Shown: positions 1 to 8,411 of the stretch, piece by piece | Layout: each line of letters begins with the position of its first letter | Numbering within the stretch: position 1 is the first letter of the stretch | NCBI GenBank assembly: GCA_030653435.1 | Contig: JAURZI010000090.1 | Coordinates: 1 to 45,078 of the forward strand | Source: Methylovulum sp. | GTDB taxonomy: Bacteria; Pseudomonadota; Gammaproteobacteria; Methylococcales; Methylomonadaceae | Direction: 5' to 3' | Length of the DNA stretch: 45,078 nt | Position numbers and translations under genes: made by a program | Notes under the pieces: generated by a model | What the model was told of the DNA's origin: nothing | Databases searched by the model: none | Seen by the model: the letters and a program-made list of their open reading frames with translations, nothing else

Positions 1-299
1 TGTTCGGTAACCAGTTTTGCCCAATAGTAAATGGCGCGCTTGTCAAAGTTATAGTCTTCGCTGATTTGCATTTCCACATTAAACCAGCGGCCTTGTTCAC
101 TTTTAGCTTTAATGTCCAGAATAGACATTTTACCCGCTTGATAGGCAGCCAGGTTATAAGGGTTTTTTAATTCCACTTCGACCACTTGTTGGTCTTCTGA
201 AACAACGGCGTTAATCAGCGAAATGAGCAAGTCCTTGTTTTCTTCGCTGCCAAACAGTTTTTTAAACGCGAAATCAACGCGTGGGTTTATTTTGCACAT
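1..299 (-). CDS. Rpn family recombination-promoting nuclease/putative transposase, partial (N-terminal part)
   Basis: The – strand reads open from an ATG at 299 through the left window edge, about 99 codons without a stop. The N-terminus carries the typical opening of the Rpn/PD-(D/E)XK transposase-like family (INPRVDFAFKKLFGSEENKD), followed by LISLINAVV and LDIKAKSEQGRWFNVEMQI, which fits the family's nuclease core with acidic/QxxK-type positions. Members of this family (RpnA–E in E. coli) are DNA endonucleases that stimulate RecA-independent recombination and are abundant in accessory regions. Only the first third is visible, so I cannot say whether the gene is intact. It lies just downstream of a frameshifted small gene on the same strand, which fits a decaying accessory patch. 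Confidence 0.85.
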   Translation of the reverse strand, partial: MCKINPRVDFAFKKLFGSEENKDLLISLINAVVSEDQQVVEVELKNPYNLAAYQAGKMSILDIKAKSEQGRWFNVEMQISEDYNFDKRAIYYWAKLVTE

Positions 300-313
300 G
301 TGATGACATATAA

Positions 314-345
314 AAATAAGAAAAGGGGGCAGACTCCTTTCTTCG
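314..345. repeat. Small inverted-repeat motif of the GGGGCAGACTCC type
   Basis: A short element has AAAGG on the left and CCTTT on the right of a central GGGCAGACT core. It resembles the GGGGTCAGACTCC-type motifs found near REP-associated Y1 transposases and scattered between genes in many gammaproteobacteria. It sits between the Rpn gene and the frameshifted gene. It is a single copy here, so the identification rests on resemblance only. Confidence 0.35.
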
Positions 346-356
346 CTTTACGAAAC

Positions 357-573
357 TTAGCCTGTAAATGCCTTGAAAAACAAAGAAACCATACCGGCAA
401 CAAGAAAACCGAGCATCCATTTCAAAACAGTAATCTCGGCCTTCAACAAAGCCAGATCCTGATCGATTTTATTGAACCGACTATCGTAATCAACCATTGT
501 TTTAGCCGCAGCCCTGGCTTTTTCTTCAGACGCGCCAGCTTCTTATAAGTGCATCATAAAGTTCGGCAATCAT
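357..573 (-). pseudogene. Frameshifted small coiled-coil membrane protein (DUF1640/CCDC90-like)
   Basis: On the – strand an ATG at 573, preceded by a good ribosome site (AGGAG, 4 bases upstream), opens MIAELYDALI and hits a stop after 15 codons. Removing one base near 543 restores a continuous frame that reads EAGASEEKARAAAKTMVDYD, a short coiled coil (FNKIDQDLALLKAEITVLKW) and a C-terminal membrane segment, and ends at a TAA at 357–359 after about 71 residues. This architecture (short helix, coiled coil, single C-terminal anchor) resembles small DUF1640-type proteins. The single-base insertion is either a real inactivating mutation or a sequencing error. No ordinary ORF call would recover this gene. 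Confidence 0.65.
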
Positions 574-778
574 TGTGCTCCTGGCGCTATCCCTTGTAGA
601 TAAATATATTCGTACCGATTATAAAGGTGTGATTAGCGTTAGTCATCTTCCTGAGGCGTATCGGGTGCGATTCAAACTGAGGCGGAAATCAACCCACCCA
701 CTGATTTGATTAGAGAGGATCTCTTAGGTGGCTTCGACATGACAACTCAATTTCGGGAAGTTATTGTTGACCAAAGTC

Positions 779-1141
779 TTAAAGGAAGAACAGCGGGTTT
801 TTAGTGACGGCGACAATGCCGATATATGCAAAACAGAGCATTGCGCCGGAGAACGCCAGCCATCGGGTAGTCCCTCGATTACGCATCACTACGATGCTTA
901 ATCCGATATAAACCACTAAAGCGCACAGTTTGGCTATAATCCAGCCGTGTTCGGTTGACAGCCATTGGCCTTGAAAAACCAGTGCAATGCCACTAAGCAA
1001 TAGGGCGCTATCAATAATATGGGGCGCAATTTTGAATAATTTCTGCTTGAGCAGGGCAGGTTGAGTTTCTGAAATAATAACCCTGCCGACGAAGCTTACG
1101 ACTGACATTAAAATAAAAGTAAGGTGAAGAATTTTGATCAT
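779..1141 (-). CDS. SirB2 family membrane protein
   Basis: This 120-residue protein is almost entirely hydrophobic, with four predicted membrane helices (roughly residues 3–20, 40–58, 68–85 and 95–113). The opening IKILHLTFILMSVVSFVGRV and the motif KIAPHIIDSALLLSGIAL match the SirB (invasion gene expression up-regulator SirB2) family, normally about 120–130 residues. The biochemical role of the family is not established; it is an inner-membrane protein often found as a single gene. The start at 1141 follows an AGGGAAC ribosome site. It stands alone on the – strand, and the next gene on the right runs away from it. Confidence 0.85.
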   Translation of the reverse strand: MIKILHLTFILMSVVSFVGRVIISETQPALLKQKLFKIAPHIIDSALLLSGIALVFQGQWLSTEHGWIIAKLCALVVYIGLSIVVMRNRGTTRWLAFSGAMLCFAYIGIVAVTKNPLFFL

Positions 1142-1675
1142 GCTGTTCCCTGTTGTAGTGGCTCTGCAAAGTTTAGTGGTCGCCGTCTGACTGCGGCAAC
1201 AGTACGTGGTTCAATTTTACCCTGTTTATACGATAGGCTATGCGGTAGGTAGTGCAAATTATCCGGAAGACATTTGTCCGGTGGATAACCTACGCAGGCT
1301 GGTAAAATATAAGCGCTTCATTTTGAATGTCAAAAGTAAAAGCAACCGTGTAGTGCTGACGATAGCTGCCTTGACAGTGGTGGCTAGGGCACTATACTTT
1401 TTAGCCAAGCAGCGTTTGTTGGCGGCAGGCAGCACTGGGCCTTAGATGGCTAGTTGTAAAGAATATACTCTTTCCCCCCATTATTGTATAAAAATAGCAG
1501 CTTGCTTGATCGGGTCGTTTTTTCTGCTTGGGCAAGAACTATGCGAAGGCTGTCTTCAGTGCTCTTGCCATCACTGAAAATGCACAAAAATACTGTGCAT
1601 GGGGGGACTTAATTTTGGCTATCGCCATAGTGCCATTTGTTTTGCTTGATGCTAACCCAGCCTGAGGAAACACCT
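1142..1675. other. Non-coding stretch upstream of the DUF1800 gene
   Basis: No supported gene lies here. A 79-codon open frame at 1206–1445 on the + strand has only a GTG start, no convincing ribosome site and no recognisable domain, so I do not call it. The stretch contains a short inverted repeat near 1261–1284 (CCGGA, 9-base spacer, TCCGG) and the palindrome described separately at 1580–1600. A promoter for the following two-gene unit presumably lies in its right half. Confidence 0.5.
1580..1600. promoter_or_regulatory. Palindrome upstream of the DUF1800–DUF1501 unit
   Basis: ATGCACA and TGTGCAT form perfect 7-base arms around a 7-base AT-rich spacer (aaaatac), about 75 bases before the start codon of the DUF1800 gene. 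The size and symmetry suit a dimeric DNA-binding protein. The loop is too AT-rich and the arms too short for a terminator, and no T-tract follows. The function is inferred from form and position only. Confidence 0.4.
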
Positions 1676-3349
1676 ATGAAATGCGCGACCCCTTACCGTG
1701 ACTTTGTTGCCGCTCTGTGGGCAGGGTTATTGTCAATCATGCTAATGCCTAGCGCCTCATGGGCCGATGCACCTGCCGATTGCTTCGACCCTCTGGCAGC
1801 TCCCGTATATCCGCATACGCCCGATACAGAGGTGCTTACACCACAAAACGACGCAGTGCGTTTTCTCAATATGGCAACGTTTGGCGCTACGCCGAATGAT
1901 ATTGGTCATCTGCGGAAAATGACTCTGTTGCAATGGGTTAACGAGCAGTTCAGGATGAATGCCTCCTGCCATCTGGATGTGCTTAACCAGACCCAGAATA
2001 ACAACGACAGGGCGAACCGTATGGAAGTGTGGTTCCGGCATGCTGTCACTGCACCCGATCAGTTGCGGCAACGTGTGGCGTTTGCGTTGTCTGAGATATT
2101 TGTGGTTTCTGATGTGGGTTCCGGCATTCCCGCTAACGCGCTGGCGGTTTATTACGATATTTTGGTGCGTAATGCGTTCGGTAACTTTCGAGACATTTTG
2201 GAACAAGTGACGCTTTCGCCCGCTATGGGACGTTATTTATCCATGCTGGGTAATCAAAAACCCAACCGCGCCCAAGGCATTCGTGCCGATGAGAATTTTG
2301 CCCGCGAAGTGATGCAGCTGTTTACGATAGGGTTGGTGCAACTGAATGCGGCAGGCGTCCCTCTGCGTGAAGGCGGTGAAACGATACCCACATATTCCCA
2401 AGCGGACATCGAGGGTTTGGCGCGCGTATTCACCGGCTGGAGTTGGGGGGATTCTTTGTCGTTCTTCGACGGCGATGATTGGCGCATTAGTATGAAAGCA
2501 TTCCCGGCTTATCATGACCGCAAAGAAAAGGCCATTTTGAACAAAAAGCGTGTGCCGGAAGGCGGGACAGCCGAAAAAGACTTGGCAATCGTATTGAAAG
2601 TATTGTTTAACCATCCCAACGTAGGGCCGTTTATAGGGCGCCGACTTATCCAGCGTTTGGTGACCAGCAACCCATCGCCGCAATATATCGCCAGGGTTGC
2701 CCGACGCTTTGATGATAACGGGCAAGGTGTGCGCGGGGACATGAAATCAGTCATTAGGGCGGTATTGCTGGACGCGGAAGCGCTAGGCGGTACGTCGGTA
2801 AACCCTAAGTTCGGCAAATTGCGCGAGCCCTTGCTGGTATTGACTCATCTTTGGCGCGCTTTTGACGGCAATGCAGCGGATGGGACGTTGCCTTATTATT
2901 ATCCCGATTACACTATCGGACAAGCGCCGTTGTCAGCGCCCAGCGTGTTCAATTTCTTTCGTCCCGACTATGCGCCCAGTGGCGCGATCAAAGATAACAA
3001 AATGGTGGCGCCGGAATTTCAATGGGTCAACGATGCCAATAACACCCGTTTTTATAATGAGTTATTTGGCTTGACGCAATGGTATTACAAAGGCAACCCT
3101 TATGTTGACCGCAACAATATTTTGATCGATATCAACAACCTGAAGAGCCATGCCAAATCTCCTGATGACTTGGTAAATTACCTTGATTTTTTACTGACCG
3201 GCAAAAAACTGCCGGTTGATGCCAAGCAGGCACTACGCAATTATCTGCGCGGCATAGCCATGGGTACGGGCAGGGATAAGGGCGTCCGCCGTTCGCTGGA
3301 GGCGCTTTATCTCATTATGAGTTCACCGTATTACCTTATTCAACGCTGA
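1676..3349 (+). CDS. DUF1800 family exported protein
   Basis: This 557-residue protein has a Sec-type signal peptide (hydrophobic residues about 10–27, likely cleavage after SWA at residue 30). The rest matches DUF1800: AVRFLNMATFGATPNDI near the N-terminus, then RADENFAREVMQLFTIGL, VFTGWSWG and FIGRRLIQRLV, all family hallmarks. DUF1800 proteins have no established enzymatic role and are almost always encoded next to a DUF1501 protein, as here (13 bases apart). I chose the ATG at 1676 rather than the upstream in-frame ATG at 1637, because GAGGAAA lies 6–12 bases before it and it places the signal peptide at the N-terminus. The likely location is the periplasm or cell surface. Confidence 0.9.
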   Translation: MKCATPYRDFVAALWAGLLSIMLMPSASWADAPADCFDPLAAPVYPHTPDTEVLTPQNDAVRFLNMATFGATPNDIGHLRKMTLLQWVNEQFRMNASCHLDVLNQTQNNNDRANRMEVWFRHAVTAPDQLRQRVAFALSEIFVVSDVGSGIPANALAVYYDILVRNAFGNFRDILEQVTLSPAMGRYLSMLGNQKPNRAQGIRADENFAREVMQLFTIGLVQLNAAGVPLREGGETIPTYSQADIEGLARVFTGWSWGDSLSFFDGDDWRISMKAFPAYHDRKEKAILNKKRVPEGGTAEKDLAIVLKVLFNHPNVGPFIGRRLIQRLVTSNPSPQYIARVARRFDDNGQGVRGDMKSVIRAVLLDAEALGGTSVNPKFGKLREPLLVLTHLWRAFDGNAADGTLPYYYPDYTIGQAPLSAPSVFNFFRPDYAPSGAIKDNKMVAPEFQWVNDANNTRFYNELFGLTQWYYKGNPYVDRNNILIDINNLKSHAKSPDDLVNYLDFLLTGKKLPVDAKQALRNYLRGIAMGTGRDKGVRRSLEALYLIMSSPYYLIQR

Positions 3350-3362
3350 TAAGAGAGCCGCC

Positions 3363-4733
3363 ATGACGACATCAAAATATTGGACACGCCGTGATTTTTT
3401 GCAATGCTCCCTGGCCGCTGCTACGGGCTTAAGTTCCCGATCTGCCGCATTGGGTTTTTTGGCCGGTGCCCAGGCTGCCGCAGTTGAAGCGGCACCAAAA
3501 GATTACCGCGCACTGGTTTGTATTTTTCTCGCCGGTGGCAATGATGGTTTTAATGTACTGATTCCCACCGACGAAGCGCGATATGCTGTTTACAAGGCGG
3601 CACGTTCCAACTTGGCGCTGCCTAAAGAACAATTGTTGGATTTGTCCGCGTCATCACCGGATCTGAGTTATGCCGTTTCCGACCGCGCAGAAGGCTTGCA
3701 GGCTCTATATAACAATGGTCGCTTGGCGTTCGTCGCCAATGCGGGCACTTTGTTGCAACCGACCACTAAAAAAGATTATGAAGCGGGTAGCAACCTGCCG
3801 CCACAGTTATTTTCCCACAACGACCAGTCCGACCAGATGATGTCCAGCCAACTGGACGCGTTGCAACGTCTCGGATGGGGAGGCCGTATTGCCGACCTGA
3901 TGTCCAGCCTTAACGGTGCCAAAGCCTTGCCTCTGGGAATATCGGTGGCCGGCAACAATCTGTTTCAGGTAGGCAGCGCTACGGTGCCTTATTACCTTAG
4001 CGCTTCGGGCGTTGACCGCTTTTCGGTCACGTCCGGCGGCGCCCAAGATCCGCGCACCCGAATATTTAAAAAGCTGCTGGGTCAGGCGTATAATGACGGG
4101 CGGTTGCTGGAACAGGCACTGGCCCAGTCAGTGCAAGGGTCTATAGGGCTCAGCGAAACGCTGGTCAAGGCGCTGGAAAACAGCAGTGTGGGTAGTGGGA
4201 TTTGGCCGGGAAGCTATCTGGCTCAACAGCTGCAAATGGTGGCTAGAATGATCAGTGTGCGTGGGACGTTCGGGATGTCGCGTCAGGTTTTTTATGTTGT
4301 TCAGGGCGGTTACGATACTCATGATGACCAACTTGAGCGGCACGGGAATTTGATTTCCGAATTATCCGAAGCTATCGATGCTTTTCATGCCGCGATGGAA
4401 GAGCTAGGCGTTGGCAACGATGTCACCAGTTTCACGCTATCTGATTTTGGCCGTACCCTCACCTCGAACGGAGACGGCACGGATCATTCTTGGGGCAATG
4501 TGCAAATCGTTGCGGGTGGATCGGTTGCCGGCGGCAATGTGTATGGCGCATTCCCGAATCAAACCTTAGATGGCCCTGATGATGCGGGCTATGGCAGATT
4601 GATCCCCACAGTTTCGATAGAGCAATATGGCGCTACCCTGGCGGCTTGGTTTGGCGCCGGTGAAGACGAGTTGCAAACGATATTTCCGCATTTAAACCGT
4701 TTTGATGCGGCGGATCTTGGTTTTATGTTATAA
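3363..4733 (+). CDS. DUF1501 family Tat-exported protein
   Basis: This 456-residue protein opens with a twin-arginine signal (TRRDFLQ at residues 8–14, then a hydrophobic stretch ending in AGAQAAAVEAA). The body shows DUF1501 motifs: FLAGGNDGFNVLIPTD early, then VVQGGYDTHDDQ and SDFGRTLTSNGDGTDHSWGN. The family is related to the alkaline phosphatase/sulfatase superfamily, and the D/H-rich motifs could bind metal, but no activity is established. It is exported folded by the Tat route, while its partner upstream uses a Sec-type signal, so the two probably meet in the periplasm. The ribosome site AGAGAG lies before the ATG. The two genes very likely form one transcript. Confidence 0.9.
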   Translation: MTTSKYWTRRDFLQCSLAAATGLSSRSAALGFLAGAQAAAVEAAPKDYRALVCIFLAGGNDGFNVLIPTDEARYAVYKAARSNLALPKEQLLDLSASSPDLSYAVSDRAEGLQALYNNGRLAFVANAGTLLQPTTKKDYEAGSNLPPQLFSHNDQSDQMMSSQLDALQRLGWGGRIADLMSSLNGAKALPLGISVAGNNLFQVGSATVPYYLSASGVDRFSVTSGGAQDPRTRIFKKLLGQAYNDGRLLEQALAQSVQGSIGLSETLVKALENSSVGSGIWPGSYLAQQLQMVARMISVRGTFGMSRQVFYVVQGGYDTHDDQLERHGNLISELSEAIDAFHAAMEELGVGNDVTSFTLSDFGRTLTSNGDGTDHSWGNVQIVAGGSVAGGNVYGAFPNQTLDGPDDAGYGRLIPTVSIEQYGATLAAWFGAGEDELQTIFPHLNRFDAADLGFML

Positions 4734-4997
4734 ATTTATAGGCTCAAGCACGTTTGGCGATGATTACCGGGAAAGTAAAACGGAAGGTATAGCGTTAAAT
4801 CATACACAGTAATGGATGGAAATGGCTTAGATTATCGCGGTACCGGAACGGTATGGCGCAAGATATAAGTTTAGGATTTACGCATTGACGGAAGGCTATT
4901 GTGTAGGTTCAAATATTCCTTGCCGATCAAAATCCCGTGACGAATGAGGCATCTGCCAGGGGCCAGCCTCAATTTAAAGCAGCCGCAACAGAAGGAG
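4734..4997. other. Non-coding stretch after the DUF1501 gene
   Basis: I see no supported gene, RNA gene or clear terminator here. It leads directly into the decayed transposase, so part of it may be insertion-sequence debris that can no longer be recognised. Confidence 0.4.
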
Positions 4998-5490
4998 CGT
5001 CAAAGAGATTTATTTTGTGCCAAAACCGTGTCCATCTTTGATCCGTTAAAACTAATACCCGTAAATTTAAGATGTTGGCCGTCCACGGTTGTTTCCAGTG
5101 CATTTCGCTGTTTTATAAGCGTTTTACAAGCCACTTCTGTGACGCCGGAGCCGATCGGGTGATGCCAACCTGTGATACGCGCAGATTGCTCCAAAGGGTA
5201 GAAGGTTCTTCCGCTTCCGTGCTGGTGATAAACATGCCGCGCAAACTGGATTTCACCCTAAGGTGTTTGGTAAAACTATTCTTCCTGTCCCTTGCTTCGC
5301 CATGGTTTACCCCTCTCAATCGATTCACCTTGGGTGTCGAATTGCTCCAATGTTTCTTCAATGCGAGAGTGCCTGGCTCATTGATGACCGCTTGAATCGG
5401 TTCCTCACTGTCCAGCATCGAATCTTCAAGATCAATTGATAGCCCTATAATTAGCTTTTTCCCTTCTTTTCTTATAATTTTTGCGGCCAT
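4998..5490 (-). pseudogene. Decayed ISKra4-family transposase with internal deletion
   Basis: Reading the – strand from the ATG at 5490 gives RKEGKKLIIGLSIDLEDSML and then IQAVINEPGTLA, the characteristic start of ISKra4-family transposases. Near 5355 the frame shifts; the next frame continues with LEQFDTQGESIERGKPWRSK, then has two stops around YQTP and GEIQFARHVYHQ, and reaches GRTFYPLEQSARIT. It then jumps straight to HPIGSGVTEVACKTLIKQR, a motif from near the C-terminus of these transposases. Full-length proteins are several hundred residues long, so the central catalytic part is missing. With a frameshift, two stops and the deletion, it cannot encode an active enzyme. I did not find the IS ends. 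Confidence 0.75.
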
Positions 5491-5696
5491 GTCTGCTCTT
5501 TAAGTGTCAAAAGATTATCCGTTTAAGCTTCTATCTCTAAGTGTAGGATAATGCCCATCTGTTTATTTAAGTTGTCATAAAACTGAGGTCGCACCCTCTA
5601 CGCCTAAAATGGCACATTGGTTTTCAATGTGCCTATAGTGTGCATCATGAGTGTGAAAATAGCACAAAATGCGCAGCAATAACTGAATATAACACC

Positions 5697-6692
5697 ATGA
5701 ATTCTTTACAAAACAACAAGCTTATCACAACTTTTGCCGTTGCCCCGATGATGGATTGGACCACCCGGCATTGCCGTTTTTTTCATAGATTGATTTCCCG
5801 GCGCGCCTTGTTATATACAGAGATGGTGACCACTGGCGCACTTATACATGGCGACCATCACCGTTTTTTGCAATTTAACCGGGAGGAGCATCCGTTAGCC
5901 CTGCAACTCGGTGGCAGCAATCCCCGCGAATTGGCTGTTTGCGCCAAGATGGCCGAAGATTATGGTTATGACGAAGTGAATTTAAATGTCGGTTGCCCTA
6001 GCGACCGCGTACAAAACGGGCGTTTCGGTGCCTGTTTGATGGCGGAACCTGAATTGGTCGCCGATTGTGTTGCCGCGATGCGGCAAACCGTGACCATTCC
6101 GGTGACGGTTAAATCACGCATAGGCATAGATGAACGTGATTCTTATGCGGAGTTGGTGCATTTTATCGCGACCGTAGCCTCTGCCGGTTGCGGGACGTTT
6201 ATAGTCCATGCAAGAAAGGCGTGGTTAAGCGGTTTATCGCCTAAACAAAACCGCGATGTGCCGCCGTTACGTTATGAGCTGGTTTACCAACTCAAGCAGG
6301 ATTTTCCGCAACTGGAAATTATTTTGAACGGCGGCGTGACGTCATTGGAGCAGGCTGAAGCCATATTGCAACAAACCGATGGTGTGATGGTCGGGCGCGA
6401 GGCATACCACAACCCCTATATGTTGGCGGAGGTCGACCGGCGTCTGTTTGGCGACAACGCCCCTGCTTTGTCCCGGCAACAAATCATTACCCGTCTGCTG
6501 CCTTATGTCCATGAGCAACTAAAGGCCGGCGGGCGCTTAAACAGTGTCACCCGGCATATCCTGGGTTTGTTTCACGGTGAGCCTGGAGCCAGAGGCTGGC
6601 GGCGTTATCTGAGCGAACACGGATGCAAACCCGGCGCCGATGAATCTGTCATTGCCAAGGCATTAACATTCACAATTCATGATGTATACTGA
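5697..6692 (+). CDS. dusA: tRNA-dihydrouridine(20/20a) synthase DusA
   Basis: This 331-residue FMN-dependent enzyme reduces uridine at positions 20/20a of the tRNA D-loop using NADPH. Visible hallmarks are FAVAPMMDWTTRHCRFF (FMN barrel start), NLNVGCPSDRVQNGRFGACL with the catalytic cysteine at residue 100, HARKAWLSGLSPKQNR, which distinguishes DusA from DusB and DusC, and ILGLFHGEPGARGWRRYLSE near the C-terminus. The length matches E. coli DusA. I chose the ATG at 5697 over an in-frame ATG at 5640 because the extra 19 residues resemble nothing in the family; the ribosome site is weak for both. It is followed 40 bases later by folE. Confidence 0.93.
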   Translation: MNSLQNNKLITTFAVAPMMDWTTRHCRFFHRLISRRALLYTEMVTTGALIHGDHHRFLQFNREEHPLALQLGGSNPRELAVCAKMAEDYGYDEVNLNVGCPSDRVQNGRFGACLMAEPELVADCVAAMRQTVTIPVTVKSRIGIDERDSYAELVHFIATVASAGCGTFIVHARKAWLSGLSPKQNRDVPPLRYELVYQLKQDFPQLEIILNGGVTSLEQAEAILQQTDGVMVGREAYHNPYMLAEVDRRLFGDNAPALSRQQIITRLLPYVHEQLKAGGRLNSVTRHILGLFHGEPGARGWRRYLSEHGCKPGADESVIAKALTFTIHDVY

Positions 6693-6732
6693 CCAGCTAC
6701 TTTAAGCCATCCTATAACTGAGATTAAGATCC

Positions 6733-7275
6733 ATGGAAGAGCAGTTCGCCAAAATTATCGAAGCCATCGGTGAAAATTTAAACCGCGAAGGTTTGATTGA
6801 CACTCCCAAACGTGCCGCCAAGGCGTTTAAGTTTTTAAACAACGGTTACGATAAAACCCTGGAAGATGTGCTGAATGGTGCTATTTTTACGGCGGAAACT
6901 GAAGACATGGTGATTGTCAAGGATATTGAATTGTATTCGCTGTGTGAACATCACCTATTGCCCTTTATCGGCAAATGCCACGTCGGCTACTTGCCGCAAG
7001 GTAAAGTGCTGGGCTTGTCCAAAGTGGCACGTGTTGTCGATATGTATGCCCGGCGCCTGCAAATCCAGGAAAAACTTACTAAACAAATTGCCGATGCTAT
7101 AGAGAAAGCGACCGATGCCAGAGGGGTTGCCGTGGTGATTGAAGCCAAGCATTTATGTATGATGATGCGCGGCGTTGAAAAACAGAATTCAGTGATGACA
7201 ACTTCGGTGATGACGGGTATTTTCCGCAAACATATCAGCACACGCTCAGAATTTTTAAACCTGATTAACCGATAG
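6733..7275 (+). CDS. folE: GTP cyclohydrolase I
   Basis: This 180-residue enzyme converts GTP to 7,8-dihydroneopterin triphosphate, the entry to folate and, through QueD, to queuosine precursors. The zinc site is visible: Cys71 and His74 in [10 protein letters not shown] and Cys142 in KHLCMMMRG. The [20 protein letters not shown] helix and the C-terminal [16 protein letters not shown] are typical. The length fits the compact bacterial form. It lies between dusA and hemH with short gaps (40 and 7 bases), suggesting one transcript. A queF gene for the queuosine pathway lies about 5.5 kb away on the other strand. Confidence 0.95.
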   Translation: MEEQFAKIIEAIGENLNREGLIDTPKRAAKAFKFLNNGYDKTLEDVLNGAIFTAETEDMVIVKDIELYSLCEHHLLPFIGKCHVGYLPQGKVLGLSKVARVVDMYARRLQIQEKLTKQIADAIEKATDARGVAVVIEAKHLCMMMRGVEKQNSVMTTSVMTGIFRKHISTRSEFLNLINR

Positions 7276-7282
7276 GACCACG

Positions 7283-8254
7283 ATGACCACCTCACGCACA
7301 GCAGTCTTACTGGTAAACTTGGGTTCGCCTGCTGCCCCGACCACGGCGGCGGTTAGAAAATTTCTGAAGGCTTTTCTCTGGGATCCACGGGTGGTCAATA
7401 TTCCACGGCCCTTATGGTGGCTTATTCTGCATGGTGCCGTGTTACCGTTTAGGCCCGGAAAATCGGCCAAAGCTTACCGCAAAGTGTGGGACGCTGAAAA
7501 AGGCTCGCCGCTGACTTTTCTAACCCGGCAATTGACCGAAAAAGCCGCCGCCAAGCTTTGCGGGCAAGGGATTGAGGTGTCCTACGCCATGAGTTACGGC
7601 GAACCGTCCATAGCCTCGCAACTGCAAGCCTTTAAGGCACAGGGCATTGCAAATATCGTCGTGTTGCCCCTGTATCCGCAGTATTCATCGACAACCAGCG
7701 CCTCGGTATATGATGCGTTAACCAAAGAGCTCCAGCAATGGCGGCACATCCCCAATCTCCGGTTCATTAGCGATTACCATCAGAACACCTATTATATTGC
7801 TGCCGTCGCCGAGTCCATCCAACAAGCGTGGCGCGAGCACGGCAAGCATGAGTTATTGATGATGTCTTTTCACGGCCTGCCCGAACAACTAACCCTATGG
7901 GGCGACCCCTACTACCACCAATGCCATAGCACAGCCGCGTTGATCGCCGGACAACTGGGTCTTCAGGACAGCGAATGGATGCTGGTTTTCCAGTCACGTT
8001 TTGGTAAAGCCGAATGGTTAAAGCCGTATTGCGTCAATACCTTGCAAACCTTGCCGGGACTAGGCATCAAAACGATTGACATGGTCTGCCCTGGATTTGC
8101 AGTCGATTGCCTTGAGACCTTGGAAGAAATTGCCATGGAAAACAAATCGGTGTTTATCGAAGCGGGCGGCACGGCTTACCGTTATATACCCGCCCTGAAT
8201 GATACCGATGCCCATGCCGATGCGCTCATTAATGTACTTGAACAAACGTTTTAA
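7283..8254 (+). CDS. hemH: Ferrochelatase
   Basis: This 323-residue protein inserts ferrous iron into protoporphyrin IX, the last step of heme synthesis, at the cytoplasmic face of the membrane. Family features include AVLLVNLGSP at the start, LPLYPQYSSTTSAS near residues 128–141, the metal-binding histidine His197 in SFHGLP, and PGFAVDCLETLEEI followed by EAGGTAYRYIPALND at the end. The length is close to E. coli HemH (320). It has an AGGA ribosome site and starts 7 bases after folE. Two HbpS/GlcG-type heme-binding homologues occur elsewhere in the window, but nothing links them directly to this gene. Confidence 0.95.
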   Translation: MTTSRTAVLLVNLGSPAAPTTAAVRKFLKAFLWDPRVVNIPRPLWWLILHGAVLPFRPGKSAKAYRKVWDAEKGSPLTFLTRQLTEKAAAKLCGQGIEVSYAMSYGEPSIASQLQAFKAQGIANIVVLPLYPQYSSTTSASVYDALTKELQQWRHIPNLRFISDYHQNTYYIAAVAESIQQAWREHGKHELLMMSFHGLPEQLTLWGDPYYHQCHSTAALIAGQLGLQDSEWMLVFQSRFGKAEWLKPYCVNTLQTLPGLGIKTIDMVCPGFAVDCLETLEEIAMENKSVFIEAGGTAYRYIPALNDTDAHADALINVLEQTF

Positions 8255-8411
8255 ACGACTATAGTTAGCACTCGTCATTTAAATCTTTTTCCGGGCCAAT
8301 AACCGTCGTGTTGTGCAACGTCGCGCAAATAGTATTTTTACCGCAACAGTCCGGGCTTGTCCTAACCGCGCAACTAGTTTTTGGCATCTATAACAATAAC
8401 GAGCTGAAACG

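Noticed and set aside
300-548. 82-codon + strand open frame
   Set aside because: Antisense to the frameshifted coiled-coil gene, with a composition unlike a real protein.
1206-1445. 79-codon + strand open frame
   Set aside because: GTG start without a ribosome site, no domain, and no neighbour context; likely chance.
4900-4920. GGTTCAAAT-like tRNA arm motif
   Set aside because: No matching acceptor, D or anticodon arms around it; not a tRNA.
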